Below are positions 43,456 to 55,166 of a stretch of DNA of 64,000 bases, piece by piece. Each line of letters begins with the position of its first letter. Within the stretch, counting starts at the first letter, position 1. The notes under the pieces were generated by a model, which searched no databases, was not told the DNA's origin, and worked only from the letters and a program-made list of their open reading frames with translations. Position numbers and translations under genes: made by a program. The stretch comes from Undaria pinnatifida (lineage: Eukaryota; Sar; Phaeophyceae; Laminariales; Alariaceae): positions 4,015,778-4,079,777 of the forward strand of contig JABAKD010000015.1 in NCBI GenBank assembly GCA_012845835.1, given 5' to 3'.

Positions 43456-44539
43456 TGTGGACAGTGGAGCACCAGAGAGTGTGTAGTGTTGTTGGTAAGA
43501 CACGACAGTTGATTTTCTTGGTGGTGATTGGCTGTTGAGGATCTGATGTGGTGTGTGAACGTTATTCATATCTGAAGACAACTACTGTAGTAGGGTTTTT
43601 TACTTATCCTCTTCTGGATTCTGATATGGGGATTCGGGGATGAAGTCAAGATCGCTTGTTTTCTTGTGTTCGGAGCTAATACAACAACTTCTCTCTCCTT
43701 AGCACCTGAATGGTGCCGACCAGCCCCCCTCAGGCCAAGGGGGGATACTTTCTGGTCAGTAGACCTTGCCTAGCTTAGGCGTGTCTACAATTATCGATAG
43801 TTCAGGTTGAACACACCGACGTTAGTCAGGGATTTTTTCTGGTACGATTGCGACAGCGGCAAGCAGGTGTGGATTAGGCCGCGTTTCGGCAGGAAGCCCT
43901 CGACCCGATGAGGGCCGTGTCGATATGCTGCCTCAAGACTCCGAACGAGGTTTGCTGTGGTCGTACGAGGGGCCCCTAGAGGCGATGTCCCAGCATCGCA
44001 CCCATCGTGGAGGGGCTGCAGCAGCAGGCTCCACATCTGATGATGGCGAGGTTTGAATCGGGGTGATTGACTTGGTTCTGTGAAATCTCGTAGTACAGGA
44101 AAGATTTGATCCGCTGAAGGTTCAACTCGGGCAGCAAAGACACACCCGCCGATCAAGAGGGCTCAAGGCTTTCGGGGAGCATGCTGGCGAGATGAACACA
44201 CCGAAATGCGGTGACTCAGCGGTGCCGACTGAGGGCTGTCGCGTCGCGCGTCCCGAAGGAGAAGGCGCGGCGTCACATGCGAAGTGTCTGGGCTTCTAGA
44301 TCGTCGCGAGGATATCCACTTCGGGAGGCGGAGTGAGGAGTGAGGAAATCACACGTGCATACAGCCGTTCGAGAAGGCGGTTGCGCTTTGTGTTTCAGAA
44401 TAGGAGGAGCTGGAGTGCCGTTGAAATGGGGTGGTTGATAACTCCAATGCTTCTAGGCGCTGAGAGCTTGGCTCTTGTTTTGCGAAGGCTATGTGCTGAC
44501 TTGGCCTCCAACATGGAGCCCGCGCGCGTCTTGCTTTCA
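43456..44539 (+). mobile_element. Repeat YZ, copy 3 (1084 bp)
   Basis: Begins TGTGGACAGTGGAGCACCAG, ends CGTCTTGCTTTCA. It is shorter than copy 1 mainly because a stretch of about 45 bases near 37125-37175 has no counterpart here. It sits between two tandem copies of another repeat, so the site before insertion can be inferred. No coding frame. Confidence 0.8.
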
Positions 44540-44547
44540 AGGTGCGT

Positions 44548-44950
44548 GTCTACAGACCTCAAAGCCCCACATCGGCACGGTGGAAATCATGGGCGTAAAA
44601 TCGTACATGAGCTAATAATAGTAATGCGAAAAGAAAGTGCAGGCAGATACGTTCAAATAGCGACAGACGACACTACCAACCTATTACGTAGGGTATTTCG
44701 TACTTACCGTCTGCATGATCGCCTCCCAACCTATGCCAAACGAAGTATGACTAACGAAGTAACGTATTGAGCGCGGGTACACCAAGCGTTCTTTTCAAAA
44801 CACTGACGATTTGCACTTCTCCCCCTCCTGCTCAATGGTGGAGACATTGTATGACCACATCACCTCGCCCGTTCTATTTTGCAATATGTATCTCTTTCTT
44901 ATAACTAGCGGTGTCAGAGCCTCACACCGGCACGGTAAAATCATGGTAAC
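44548..44950. repeat. Direct repeat flanking YZ copy 3, right unit
   Basis: 44677-44905 matches the left unit. The CATCGGCACGGTGGAAATCATGG word at 44565-44590 recurs as CACCGGCACGGTAAAATCATGG at 44924-44946, showing that the repeat was tandem before YZ inserted. Confidence 0.8.
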
Positions 44951-45008
44951 TACATGGTTGTACCTATCGATTGAAATATTCTATCTTGCGATCCATGTAC
45001 AATAACAA

Positions 45009-46085
45009 TTATGAAGCTATAACACACTGTATGCCACACCTAAAAGTTGTCATGTATACCACACCTAACATCAAATCTGCTATAATAATAAACAATACCA
45101 GGCAGGTGATACAGTGATTTATTCTTGCTACAACCGATAGATTTGTCCCCTTGAAGGATTTATAGTTTCCGCGCACATAATGAAGTGTCCCGCCCGCCCC
45201 CGCCCCTCCCCTCCGATCCCTCTTGTTCAAACGCCCCACCTAAATCAAAATCTGCCAGAGTGCCAAACACTACCAGCTACTGGTAGCTGATATCACCTCA
45301 TTATCTTTCTAGCCATCCATGCCATAGCTCCAACTCATTTCCACCCCCGCCCCCCCGCCCCCCTCCCCTCTTTTTCCCCCGTTCCTTCTTGTTCAAACGC
45401 CCCACCTATAATTGAAATCGGCCAGAGTAATAAACACTTCTACGCAATTGATATCACGTCATTATCTTTCTAGCCACCCATGACGTGCAGCTCTAACCCG
45501 CCCTCCCCCCAACGCCCCCTCCTTCCCCACCACCCACACCATCGCCTAGACCTAGCACCACGCGTATAGCAAGCCCCTACATCTATGCGACCTAACCCTG
45601 TTAAAAACCCTCTCCCCCCCCCCCCAACCCTTTTTTCCCCCTCTTTTCCCCGCTCTCTTGCTCAAACGCCCCACCTAAAATCGAAATCTGCCAAAGCAAT
45701 AAACACTTCCACGCAGTTCATATCACCTCATTATCTTTCTCGCCATCCATGCCGTTGCTCCAATTCCCCGCCCCCCAGCACCCCCCCCCCCTCCTTCCCC
45801 ACCACCCGCACCATCGCCTAGACCTAGCACCACGCGTATAGCAAGCCCCTACATCCATGCGACCTAAAGCTCTTAAAAATCCTTTTGCCTTAACCCCCCC
45901 CCCACCCCTTCGAACACTCCGCCCTCTCCTCACTGGTTGTACGACTTAAAGGAAATACATGATAAACTGGTGCATTCCTTCCAAAACCGTCAGATTTGTC
46001 CCCTTAAAAAGGATTTTTATAGTTTCCACGCACAGATTGAGTTGCCCCGCCCGCCCCCCCCCCGCTACCTCTTGTTCAAACCCAG
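45009..46085 (-). repeat. R1 modular repeat family, minus-strand part A
   Basis: Read on the minus strand it carries the R1 modules: AAACTATAA, AAATCTGACGG, GGCGGGGCGTTTGA-like and ATGGATGGCTAGAAAGATAATG, repeated three times (heads near 45225, 45390 and 45660). These alternate with C-runs and the GCGATGGTGCGGGTGGTGGGG/TGCTATACGCGTGGTGC spacer twice. Outer end 45009-45130 matches 22447-22520 inverted. Coding frames here are compositional. Confidence 0.85.
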
Positions 46086-46484
46086 GCCCCCACTTTGGTG
46101 AAATTGGAAAATCACTTGGATTCAGTACAAGCTGGGCCGGCCTGAAGACCCGCAATCGCTTAGACGGACTTTTTTCAGCCGTTTTTACGAATTTGGACTT
46201 GAAACTTGGTAGCTGCTCCCACGAGAGAGTAGGAAAAGCGCAGGCGCTGGAATTTTTCCAATCAGAGCTAATTTAGATCAAATACAGCAAATTAGCGGCG
46301 TGAAGAAGACTTGCCCAACTGTAAAATCGACTGAAAAAAGTATCGCAGATCGAGCTAAAAATTAGTGTACACGTGCGTGGTGGCACTGCGAGAGGGCGGG
46401 CCGTCGTTGCAAGGCTCAATTCATCTTCTACCAAGAGTTGTCGCCTCGTCAAGATTTCGTGTAGTGCGCAAGTTAACTGCGCAA

Positions 46485-46770
46485 CCGCTGGAATATCAAG
46501 ACGCGCCGCTCAATTTTACGAGTTGGGACCTGAAATTGTGACACGTTATTTGGAAGAACCCCCCCGAGACATTTAAAGATCTTTTGTGTTTTGATATTTT
46601 TTGGTCAAGATACCACCACAAAAATTATTTCCGCACATTGAAAATCGCAGCAAAGTTAGCGAAAAAATAAAGGATCTTCTTTGAATGTCTCGGGAGAGGT
46701 TGTTCCAAATAACGTGTCAAAATTTCAGGTCCCAACTCGTAAAATTGAGTGGCGCGTTTCGATATTGGCG
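46485..46770. repeat. Large inverted repeat, ~95-bp arms
   Basis: The arm ATTTTACGAGTTGGGACCTGA...GTGACACGTTATTTGGAA...CGAGACATT (46485-46585) is repeated inverted at 46668-46770 around an 85-bp AT-rich loop. Arms differ by scattered substitutions. Neither side beyond the arms matches. A transcript would fold into a long hairpin. Confidence 0.9.
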
Positions 46771-47459
46771 CTATACGGAAATGTTGCCCGGCCCAGCGTA
46801 AGGAATCTAGATTACTCACGAGTAGTTCAAGTATTGGGAAGCCAAGGGTTTCAGTACGAATCATGTGGATCTTTCAATAGCGATTATAATATTTAAATGG
46901 GCCAATCAGAGGATAGGAATAAGTAGGTGCGGTAATACGGGGCGGTACAACAACCTGAATGAGCGTAGAAAGGAGTCCGAGCTACGATTAGCAAGGACAG
47001 AGAGATTATCTACCAGGAGTATGTGGGAAATTGTACAGCAGTAGGCCAACAAACAGCAGTGCTCTCGTAGATACCCTTGCAGAATAGAGCTGATTCAGAG
47101 AGTCGTTGCCAGCAGGAGACATGAGAAGCTAGAATGGGATGTCTGGAAGCTAGACTGCTCGCACGGGACAGCTTTGTCAGGCAAGGTGAGGCACCCGTTG
47201 AGTACCTCATCTTTTAGGAAGAGTATAATCGAAGCAAACTGAGTGCGCCGCGCAGCAGGGTCACCGCCCCCCCCCTCTGTCAGTGCACCTCGTCTCCCTA
47301 TCTCATCCAACCAGAAGTAATAATAAAGACGATAAAAATAACCTTGCGCCTTGAACTGTGAGTTACTGCAAGAGAGAGGAGAATCGGTTCATTTGGGTGA
47401 CGGTAATTGCATCACAGATCTCCGGATTTAGTGACGATCAGCCCCGCAATAACCACCTT
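46771..47459. other. Unassigned, no gene seen
   Basis: Mixed sequence with short frames only. A C9 run lies near 47267. AATAATAAAGACGATAAAAA at 47317 is AT-rich, without further context. Confidence 0.35.
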
Positions 47460-48045
47460 TCACCACACCACGCCTTTAAAAAATCCGCCCTCCCCTCACC
47501 GGTTATACGACCTACAGGATACACTTGATAAACTGATACATTTCCTTCCACAGCTGTCAGATTTTGTTCCCGTCAAAAACGGGTTTTATAGTTTCCGCAC
47601 ACAGACTGACTAACGACGCGTGCTACGATAGAGGCGCACCACTTTTTTTCCGAGGTTCCTCGATTTGGGAGGTTAAGACCTCTTCCAAAAACTGACTAAA
47701 AATTAAACTGCTACCGGATGAAAAAAATCCTACGGATTAGGTATACAACGAGCATCATGAAAAACAAATGGCGTGTTACCGACGATTTTGGGTCAAGGAG
47801 CCCCGTCATTCAGAAAACGTTTCGCCAAAAAAAGGTATACCTCTATCGTTGCACGCGTCTAACATCACCCTGTTGACCCTGATAAGCTACACCGTAGTTC
47901 CAAGGGGAGTCGCCGACCTATATCCTTAATGAGGACACACAAAGCGTAATACGCGCGATCGGAGTATCACACACAGCGTGCAAAGACGAGTTTCGACAAA
48001 ATCTTTGATCTCACAGCTGGAGTGTATTTTTATTTTTATAATAAC
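47460..48045 (-). repeat. R1 modular repeat family, minus-strand part B
   Basis: Minus-strand modules: ACTCCAGCTGTGAGATC...GATCGCGCGTATTACGC (48030-47945), GGATATAGGTCGGCGACTCC, CTATCAGGGTCAACAGGGTGA-like, then after the nested MITE CAGTCTGTG...AAACTATAAAACCCGTTTTT and ACAGCTGTGGAAGGAAATG. The order equals 21348-21595 on the plus strand. Confidence 0.85.
47615..47859. mobile_element. MITE, copy 2 (245 bp) with 4-bp target duplication
   Basis: Terminal inverted repeats GACGCGTGCTACGATAGAGG / CCTCTATCGTTGCACGCGTC match copy 1. TAAC flanks both sides (47611-47614 and 47860-47863). The R1 copy at 21.5 kb has the same neighbouring sequence without the element (CAGTCTGTG next to ACAGGGTGA), an empty site. 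Confidence 0.95.
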
Positions 48046-48307
48046 ACGTGGAGAGAAACCCCAACATCGAAGAAGGTACACGCCATGAGACAGGACTCAC
48101 GGAGGAGCCTGTTGTAGAGTTCCTTTGCACACAACGTTCAACCCGCTCGCGTCCAAGCCCAACAACTTTCAAGCTCTGACGCACGCATAAAGGTTCCACG
48201 AATACGCCGTTGCACAAATTTGCAGGTCAAAGACAGCACCCCAGCTCAAGAGGCAGGAACCAAACACTCTTGCTCTGAAAAACGCACAAAAAAAAGCAAC
48301 CCCAACG

Positions 48308-48516
48308 TGGATACCAGTCCCTATTCCCTAGATCGTTCCGCCTCCTTATCACTATGATCCTTCAAGATCATCCTGGCTCCTCGAGGCAGACTATGATGTG
48401 TTTCCTCATCGTCGACCCTCGAGCGTGCGGTTGCGCGCATAACCCACTTCGGTGTGTCTCCACACTAACACCTCCATCAGAGAAAGAGAAACCTGCGAAG
48501 GGACTACCGTCTCACA
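48308..48516 (+). repeat. 5' LTR of the gypsy element
   Basis: About 209 bp, TGGATACCAG...CCGTCTCACA, aligned throughout with the 3' LTR. The left boundary is uncertain by 2-5 bases. Contains CTCGAGGCAGACTATGA and ACCCTCGAGCGTGCGGTTGC. Scattered differences from the 3' LTR show age. Confidence 0.92.
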
Positions 48517-48759
48517 ATTGGCGTCGAGGCAGTGAAGCTCGGTCGGTGCTAGCAACCCGACCGAGAAGAGCGGGTAAGCTTCATTTAAAAAACCCCGCAC
48601 ATTTGTCCCGCTTGCCATATGGCAGACGGGACAGACCCCCCTGGTCCCGGGAATAGTCGTGCGGACGTAAACGCCCTTTCCCCACGTCAAGAGGGAGGTG
48701 GCCTTCCCTCACGTGGGCAGTCTGAATCAAGACCGGCAGGAACAAGAAGTTGAAGAAGA

Positions 48760-49950
48760 AGACTACTTCAGCCCCGTGAGTCGTCACCTGGTCAAGACTC
48801 ATCTGAAGAAGAGCTGAGGCGACACCGCTATGGTCGCCACCGTAGTCGTAGTGGGCGTCACCACCGCCAGTCGTTCTCCCCCGTAAGGAAAGGAGCAGCT
48901 GGTGAAGTCTCGTTGGCCCATCACATGGTCAGTAGTCCCCCACAACAGCAGTCGCTCGTCAGCGAAAGTAATACTGCTGAGTTGAATGAACTGCTTGATA
49001 GGTCGTTAACTGAGGAAGGAGATACAAGCAACAGTGCTGACCTGTTGTCTACTTTGACGGGTAGAGTACAACTAACTCCGTCTGAATCAAGCAGCCTAAA
49101 AATAGGTAGTTCAGTCCCGTCTGTATCATCTGTAAACACGAGGATAACAATGTCTGACTTCGGTGCTATCTCCAAGTTTTCGGGAAACGAAAACGACGAG
49201 AATAGTATCCTCAATGTCATGTTGCAGTATGAAGCGTTCGTCACTGCGTCGTTAAAGTCACGTCCCGGCGTCACCGAGGACATGATAGACGACCTTCTCA
49301 TAACGTACTTCATCTTCGTGTTGAAGGACGAAGCTATCCAGTTTTATACTCAGCCAGTAGGAGGTCAGGTTCCATGGAGACGTAGTGCCGATGGAGATCG
49401 GCAACTGTCGGATACAGAAAACAGCGCAAAACCGACCTCATGGTCGGAAATGAAAACTGCTTTTGAAGCGTCGTACTTGTCAGCAGACGCTCTAGCACGC
49501 TCAGTAGAGCGGATAGTCACTCTGACTCAGGGTCCAAATGAATCAGTCACGTCATATGTAAACCGTCTCCGAGACAGTTTTAACAATTTGAACCGTCAAG
49601 TTTAAAAACAACATGTACAGCCTGTAGAAGCTTTGCAGATCGGAATTTTGAGCGTGGGTCACGCCCAGAAATTCTGGAACTACAACGCATTGGCCAATAC
49701 TGTAAGTCAATGCAGCAGGCAGTCGATAGGGCCCAGCGTAGTGCTGCGTCCCTAGCAGCAGTCGATGGCACAGTCAGTGCCATGTCATGGTCGACTGTTG
49801 CGCGCGGTCGTTCTAGAGCTCAGGTGCGAGCAGTACGTGGCCCTGAGAGTCGTCTTGAGCGTAAACGCTCACACAGTGGTTCTCTTAAGAACCACGGTTC
49901 AGCAGCAGCAGCATCTCACTTGTCCAATTCGAAGATGCCTGCAGCTAAGT
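48760..49950 (+). pseudogene. gag: gag-like region
   Basis: A frame open from about 48752 gives an Arg/His/Ser-rich stretch, then 48913-49605 encodes a Ser/Asp-rich head and a capsid-like part with SWSEMKTAFEASYL and VTSYVNRLRDSFNNLNRQV, the capsid C-terminal pattern of gypsy Gag. A TAA at 49603 stops it, and the remaining nucleocapsid-side sequence to about 49950 continues in another frame (RSRAQVRAVRGPESR). No CCHC zinc knuckle is visible. Gag would form the particle that packages element RNA. Confidence 0.75.
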
Positions 49951-50498
49951 CGTCTACGTCTAGGTTGAACATCACGCGTGATTACTCACCCTGTTCAATA
50001 TCAGGGTGCACGGCTAGAGATAAGTCCAGTCACGCCAGTAATGATTATTTAACCACCCTCTGTTTGGGGAGGCTAACCTAGCCCGGTATCGGGAGAGGAG
50101 AGCTCGCCGTCAGAAGTCCACCTAACGGTGCCCAGTTTGGAAGGCGTTCTCTCAGTTGGGAGATTGTTTAGGGTTTCCCCCCAGATCGATCGTCCATCGG
50201 TTTCTGTAAGGTCGGGGAACCCGAGGGACGACATAGGGAAGCACGTGCTTTCCAAGTCGATTACCCTCGAAGGTATGCCCATCTGTGATGAGACAAGTAA
50301 GGATACTGCAGTCGTAGATTTCCCCTGTAAGTAAGCGTGTGCGTTTTGCAGACAGAGTACCTGGTAGGTCGTTGGTTGACATGTGTCCAGCAGACCCTCA
50401 CGTAGGCAATCCGTAGGCGGATTTTTTATTGCCAGTACCTAGTGAATCCGTATCTAGGGATGTAGGTAATAAGCAGGTCGATTCTTCGTTGCCAGTGA

Positions 50499-51107
50499 TT
50501 GATAACTCTTGTGTCTATGAATGTCAATGAAGACTGCCCCGATCACGAAGCGAGCAGTACTCATAAGATCAATAAGCACGAAGAATGGTACGCCTGTGCT
50601 GTATCGCGTCGTACGCGATCGCCGCTTACGCTTGCTTTCTCGTCTCATCGCGTTCATATATGTGGACGTGTTGGAAGCTTCGAGGTGCCTCGTGTCACTG
50701 TTGACACGGCAAGCGATGTTCCATTTGTGGCTTTTTCATTTGTGAAACGCCACCCTATCTTGAAAAATGAACCTATACATGCCATCCCACCTGCTGTGCT
50801 CACGTTGAAAGCCGCAAATGGATCAGTGATGGAAATACTAGGGTCCATTCGCTTTGATTTACAACTGGGGGATGTCACTCGCCCAGTAGAAGCGCTTGTG
50901 ATTTCATCGTTACGTCCTGATGATATCCTGTTAGATAACAGCGTCATGTCTTTATTCGGTGCGAAACTTGACTGGAAAAATCAGTGCTTCACTTTTCACT
51001 CAAGTGAAACAACTATACCCGCTGTTCATCGTGTTGATTCAAGTACCACTGGATCATCAATTTCCCCAGCAGGAGTAACCTCTGTCTGTCGCATCCGTCC
51101 ATGCTGA
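50499..51107 (+). pseudogene. pol: Retropepsin-like protease region
   Basis: RVTVDTASDVPFVAFSFV carries the D-T-(G/A)-(A/S) active-site pattern with Ala for the usual Gly. Downstream, LRPDDILLDNSVMSLFGAKLD matches the flap-distal GxD/ILG region of retroviral-type aspartic proteases. The N-terminal sequence before it belongs to another frame. In active elements this protease would cleave Gag-Pol. Confidence 0.75.
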
Positions 51108-51639
51108 CTTTGAGGCTATCCCTGCTTGTCTAAAATCCTGTTCTTACTTACCAGAAGGAACTGAGGCATCGGTTGTTGTCATCACCGATACTAAACCTTC
51201 GGTTGATACTGACGTCGTATTAGAACCTCGTATGGTATCTCAATCCGAATTCTCCGACGATGTTGGAACAAAAAAAATCCAACATTTCGAACGTGTTGTT
51301 GTTGCACGTACGGTAGCAACATGGCGTGCAGCGGATGGGTCCGTCTGGTTGCAAATCGCCATTCCGTCTACGCGCGGTGTCACTATACCAGCGCATCTAG
51401 CACTTGCTCTCTTGTCAACAGCCAGTGTGACGGATACACCTGAAATACGGATAAGTGCGGTAGCCGCATCACCCAAATAAAGATGACCTAGCAGCTGCGC
51501 GAGAAGCACTAGAGCCAGCCCTTGCTAAAGCACTTGCTGACACTACTTTCTCACCCGAACAAGTTTCGGAGGTTATAAACCTATGCGCAAAATACCGCCC
51601 AGTCTTTTCGTTGCATGCGGAGGAGTTAGGCTGTTGTAA

Positions 51640-52596
51640 AATAGCCGAAGCTACATCACTCGTCCGGTTGATCGTGCGCCGTACCGTACCTCACCCCGCC
51701 TTCAAAAACAAATCGATGATCAAGTCGACAAGTTACTGAAGCAGGGAATAATAGAGGAACGCACAAGAGCTTGGGGTGGTCCTGTTACTATTGTCAGCAA
51801 AGCCGATGGGTCACCACGGTTCTGTGTTGACTACCGTAGAACTCTTAACCATTATCTCGTCCGAAAAACATGGCCCATGCCCAACATCCAAACTCATCCC
51901 GACTTTGTGGGTGGAGCCAAGTTCATCACAGTAGCCGACCTCCAGAGTGCTTTTCATCAGCTTCCTGTTGCTGACTCGGACATCGAATCAACTGCTTTTG
52001 TTACAGCTAAAGGCACGTACTGCTTTAAACGAATGCCGTTCGGAGTTTGTAACGCACCCTGGTTGTATCACCATATGATGTCGCTCGCTCTTGGTGATAC
52101 TGGTTCAGCCAGTGGTATTTTGTGTTATACTGAATATTAAAAGCTTGTTCATCTACGTGGGAAGCACATCTGTTGTTGCTCGAACGCATGTTTTCAGCTT
52201 TACAAGCAGCTGTTTGACGTTAAAACCGTTCAAGTTACAGTTCGGTTCGAAACAAGTTAAATACTGGTATTTAGGTCATATCATATCGGAACATGGTGTA
52301 TCACTATTGGCGATGACCGTATTAAAGCCATTAGTGATTTGCCAGACCCGAAGAATAGCAAGGAACTACGTTCTTTATTGGGCACGCTCAATTTCGTACG
52401 CCGGTTTGAACCAGAATATGCTGAAGTTACAGCACCTCTGGTCGAGCTTACCAAAAAGCAGTGTAAGCAACGGCGGAAATTCGAGAAACACTGGGGAACA
52501 ACTCAATCTGAAGCAGTAACCCGGATTAATAAGTTGTTATCTTCCCCACCAGTATCACATTCCCCGATTATTCTTGAGAGTTTATCGTACATGTAG
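51640..52596 (+). pseudogene. pol: Reverse transcriptase region, active-site box lost
   Basis: Recognisable RT blocks run in order: KLLKQGIIEERTRAWGGPV, SPRFCVDYRRTLN, FITVADLQSAFHQLPV (first catalytic Asp), FKRMPFGVCNAPWLYHHMM. Where the Y-x-D-D box should follow, the frame reads CYTEY and stops (TAA at 52138). The thumb continues in other frames (YWYLGHIISEHGVS, then DPKNSKELRSLLGTLNFVRRF and APLVELTKK). With both box aspartates gone and three frames used, it cannot encode an active polymerase as it stands. Confidence 0.92.
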
Positions 52597-53141
52597 ATGC
52601 AAGTGAAGCAGGAGTCGGAGCATTCTTAGCCCAAAACGCCACCGAAGGATCTGATAAACCAGACCTAGAAGTCATTGCCTACTTTAGTAGACGTTTTACG
52701 AAAGGACCAAAACATTATAATTCAGCAACGATGAAAGAGTGTTGTGGAGTAGTCCTCGCTCTGCAACATTGGCGTCCGTACCTTTGGGGCAAACATATTA
52801 AATGCGTCACCGACCACGCTGCTCTCAGGCATCTATATTATGTGCAAGACACGTCCAACATGTTAACACGATGGGCTATTGCCTTGCAAAGTTTCGATTT
52901 TACAGTCGAGCATAAGCCGGGAAAATTACACGTAGTAAAGGACACTTTATCCCGACTGTTTGGCGATATACCAGAGGACACAACCCAAGCAAAGACGTCT
53001 CTTTCTGATGTGTTGCCGTCGCAGCCCAGGTTAGCCTCTATCTGTCGCAATGTACCACAAGATGGGCAACCCTATCGCCCACCAACTCCACGTGCGTATG
53101 AGGTACATTCTAATTATCTGAAAGAATTCTGTCTAGTCTAG
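52587..53141 (+). pseudogene. pol: RNase H region
   Basis: VHVDASEAGVGAFLAQNA holds the first catalytic Asp, TMKECCGVVLALQHWRPYL the Glu-containing helix, CVTDHAALRHL the next Asp, and FDFTVEHKPGKLHVVKDTLS RL the usual C-terminal landmark with K-D for A-D. The frame is open from 52587 to the TAG at 53139, so this is the least damaged pol segment. It is offset from the RT frame. Confidence 0.92.
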
Positions 53142-53280
53142 AGTGATCGGGAATTGTTTGCGAGTATTGTATCAGTTTTTCCTACATTAGACCCGGAGAA
53201 GTTAATAGAAGGGCAGAAATCAGAATTTGGACCATACTTCAAGTTTTGAAATGACTCAATTAGTGGTGCCGTCGGCATTT

Positions 53281-54493
53281 CGCTCTCATAATGCAAGCAT
53301 GTCATGACCTTCCAGCGTCTGGTGGTTACCTGGCATTTAAAGCGACGCTTAATAGAGTTCGAGACCGTTACTGGTGGCCCACAATGCAAGGTGATATACA
53401 ATCCTATTGCACTAAATGTGATGCCTGCCAACGCCGGAAGACTCTACACCGCCGACCACCGTTACCAACAGGTCATGTACTAGTAGAGCGACCATTTCAA
53501 CGAGTTGCTATCGATCTTGTGGAATATAAAACAGTTTCACAAGGTTGCAAATATGTGTTGTCGGTAATCGACCATCTGACACGTTCTGATATTCTCGCAG
53601 CAATCCCGAACAAAGAAGCGACTAGGATAGCACGTACCCTTGTGGACCGAGTGCTTTTATGTATTCGGAGTACCAGAGTTACTACATTCCGATATGGGAA
53701 AATAATTTTAAAATCAGCTTGTTGAAGAGCTGCAAACCGTTTTCGGTTATAAGAAAACTCGTACTACACCATATAGGCCACAACGTAATTCAGTTTTAGA
53801 GAGAGTGCACAGTACCATGTATAACATGTTAGCAATGTACTGTGATATGGCTCACGACGATTGGGCTCAACTCTTACCATTCGTTCAAATGGCACACAAT
53901 ACTGCTTATAATAATACACTCCAGGAGACACCGCACTATCTCATATTTGGTCACATGCCCACGCTCCCCATCGACGTTATCATGGGAATGCCTCAGGCGG
54001 ACATACCTGAATCAGCATTACAGTACACTCACAAAACGGTCGACAATTTGCAGTTTGCATACGAGTTAGCAAGGAAAAATCTGTGTGAACGCGCTGATGT
54101 GATGCTCAAGCAGCATCGAATGCAGACTTACGATATCAACAGTTTCAGCGTGGTGACTTAGTGTTGGTTCATCAACCGCATAATGCCCAAGATGACCCCA
54201 ATAACAAATTGCTAAGTCCTTGGCGCGGCCCGTACCAAGTTCGCCATCAATTGTCGCCGGTCGTCTACCGAGTATCGAAAGATGGCGATTCAGCTGAAAC
54301 ATCAGTACATTTAGGCAGGATGAAACCGTACCACCAACGCAGTGTGCTCGCAGATCCTCATTTCAGGGAAATCAACGAAATGTTTTCGGGAACTAAATTA
54401 CCAATGCCAAATTTAGATGAGGAAACCTCCCCAATTTGCATTGGCTCAAGAACAGTAGAAAGGATTGTTGATCACAAGCGTTCGAGAGGTTGA
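53281..54493 (+). pseudogene. pol: Integrase region (zinc-binding, catalytic core, GPY domain)
   Basis: The HHCC zinc finger is visible (CHDLPASGGYLAFKATLNRV, YWWPTMQGDI, CTKCDACQRRK). The core begins with VAIDLVEYKT (first Asp) and LSVIDHLTRSDI. A shift near 53660 moves the VFGVPELLHSDMG region with the second core Asp to another frame. 53805-54161 resumes with MLAMYCDMAHDDWAQLLPF and APHY-type sequence. 54161-54493 has SPWRGPYQV RHQLSPVVYRV, the GPY/F module of gypsy integrases. Integration of element cDNA is the family role; this copy is broken. Confidence 0.92.
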
Positions 54494-54640
54494 TCATTCC
54501 CGTTTAATGTTCAGTTCCGAGTCCGTTTTCGTGGGGAAGGTCCAAATAGCGATGGCTGGTATCACCGTCGCCAAAATCCCCACTGCAGTGAATTTATTCG
54601 CTCATATTTTGCGAGCATTCAGGACGTCCCTCCTTGTCCG
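54440..54640 (+). pseudogene. Chromodomain-like C-terminus, split over two frames
   Basis: RTVERIVDHKRSRG ends at a TGA at 54491. The next frame reads FRVRFRGEGPNSDGWYHR (54512-54565), matching the second and third strands and the W of a chromodomain. In chromoviruses this module guides integration to chromatin marks. Confidence 0.7.
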
Positions 54641-55166
54641 CAAACACTAACAACTCCTGCGCCCCCAGTCTAGCAAACCGTCGAGGCAGAACCAACGGTA
54701 CCATCACGTTTGTGCCGCGGTATGAGTTGGATACCAAAGTCGATAATGGGCACGGTAGGTCGTCAACCACCTCTCCGTATCTTATTTTCCTTGTGTAAGG
54801 AAATATGTCAGTTGACATCATCTATGTTCGACGATTGCCGTCGTGGTCAAGCACATTTTTGTATATACAGACTGATCCCCTGTAGACAGTCTGCAAGTCC
54901 GTTGATGGTAATCGTTTTGAGTTAGACATGTTGTGCTCCTGTAAATTGTGGTCAGTGTGAGGAAGATCACATTAGGAGTGAACGGGGACGCCCACGAGCT
55001 CCGAATGCAATATCAACTCACGAAGTTGCTGATGTACATAATACAGAGATGTATGATTCCCATCTGGTCGTTGTCATACACCATATTGTATCATGGTTGT
55101 CGCATATCAGGTTCTGCCCTTGACACAGGCTGAACGTGCGGGGTTTTTTATACAAAGTTGTATCTC

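Noticed and set aside
48406-49313. Minus frames across the gypsy 5' region
   Set aside because: Antisense shadows of the LTR and gag sequence.
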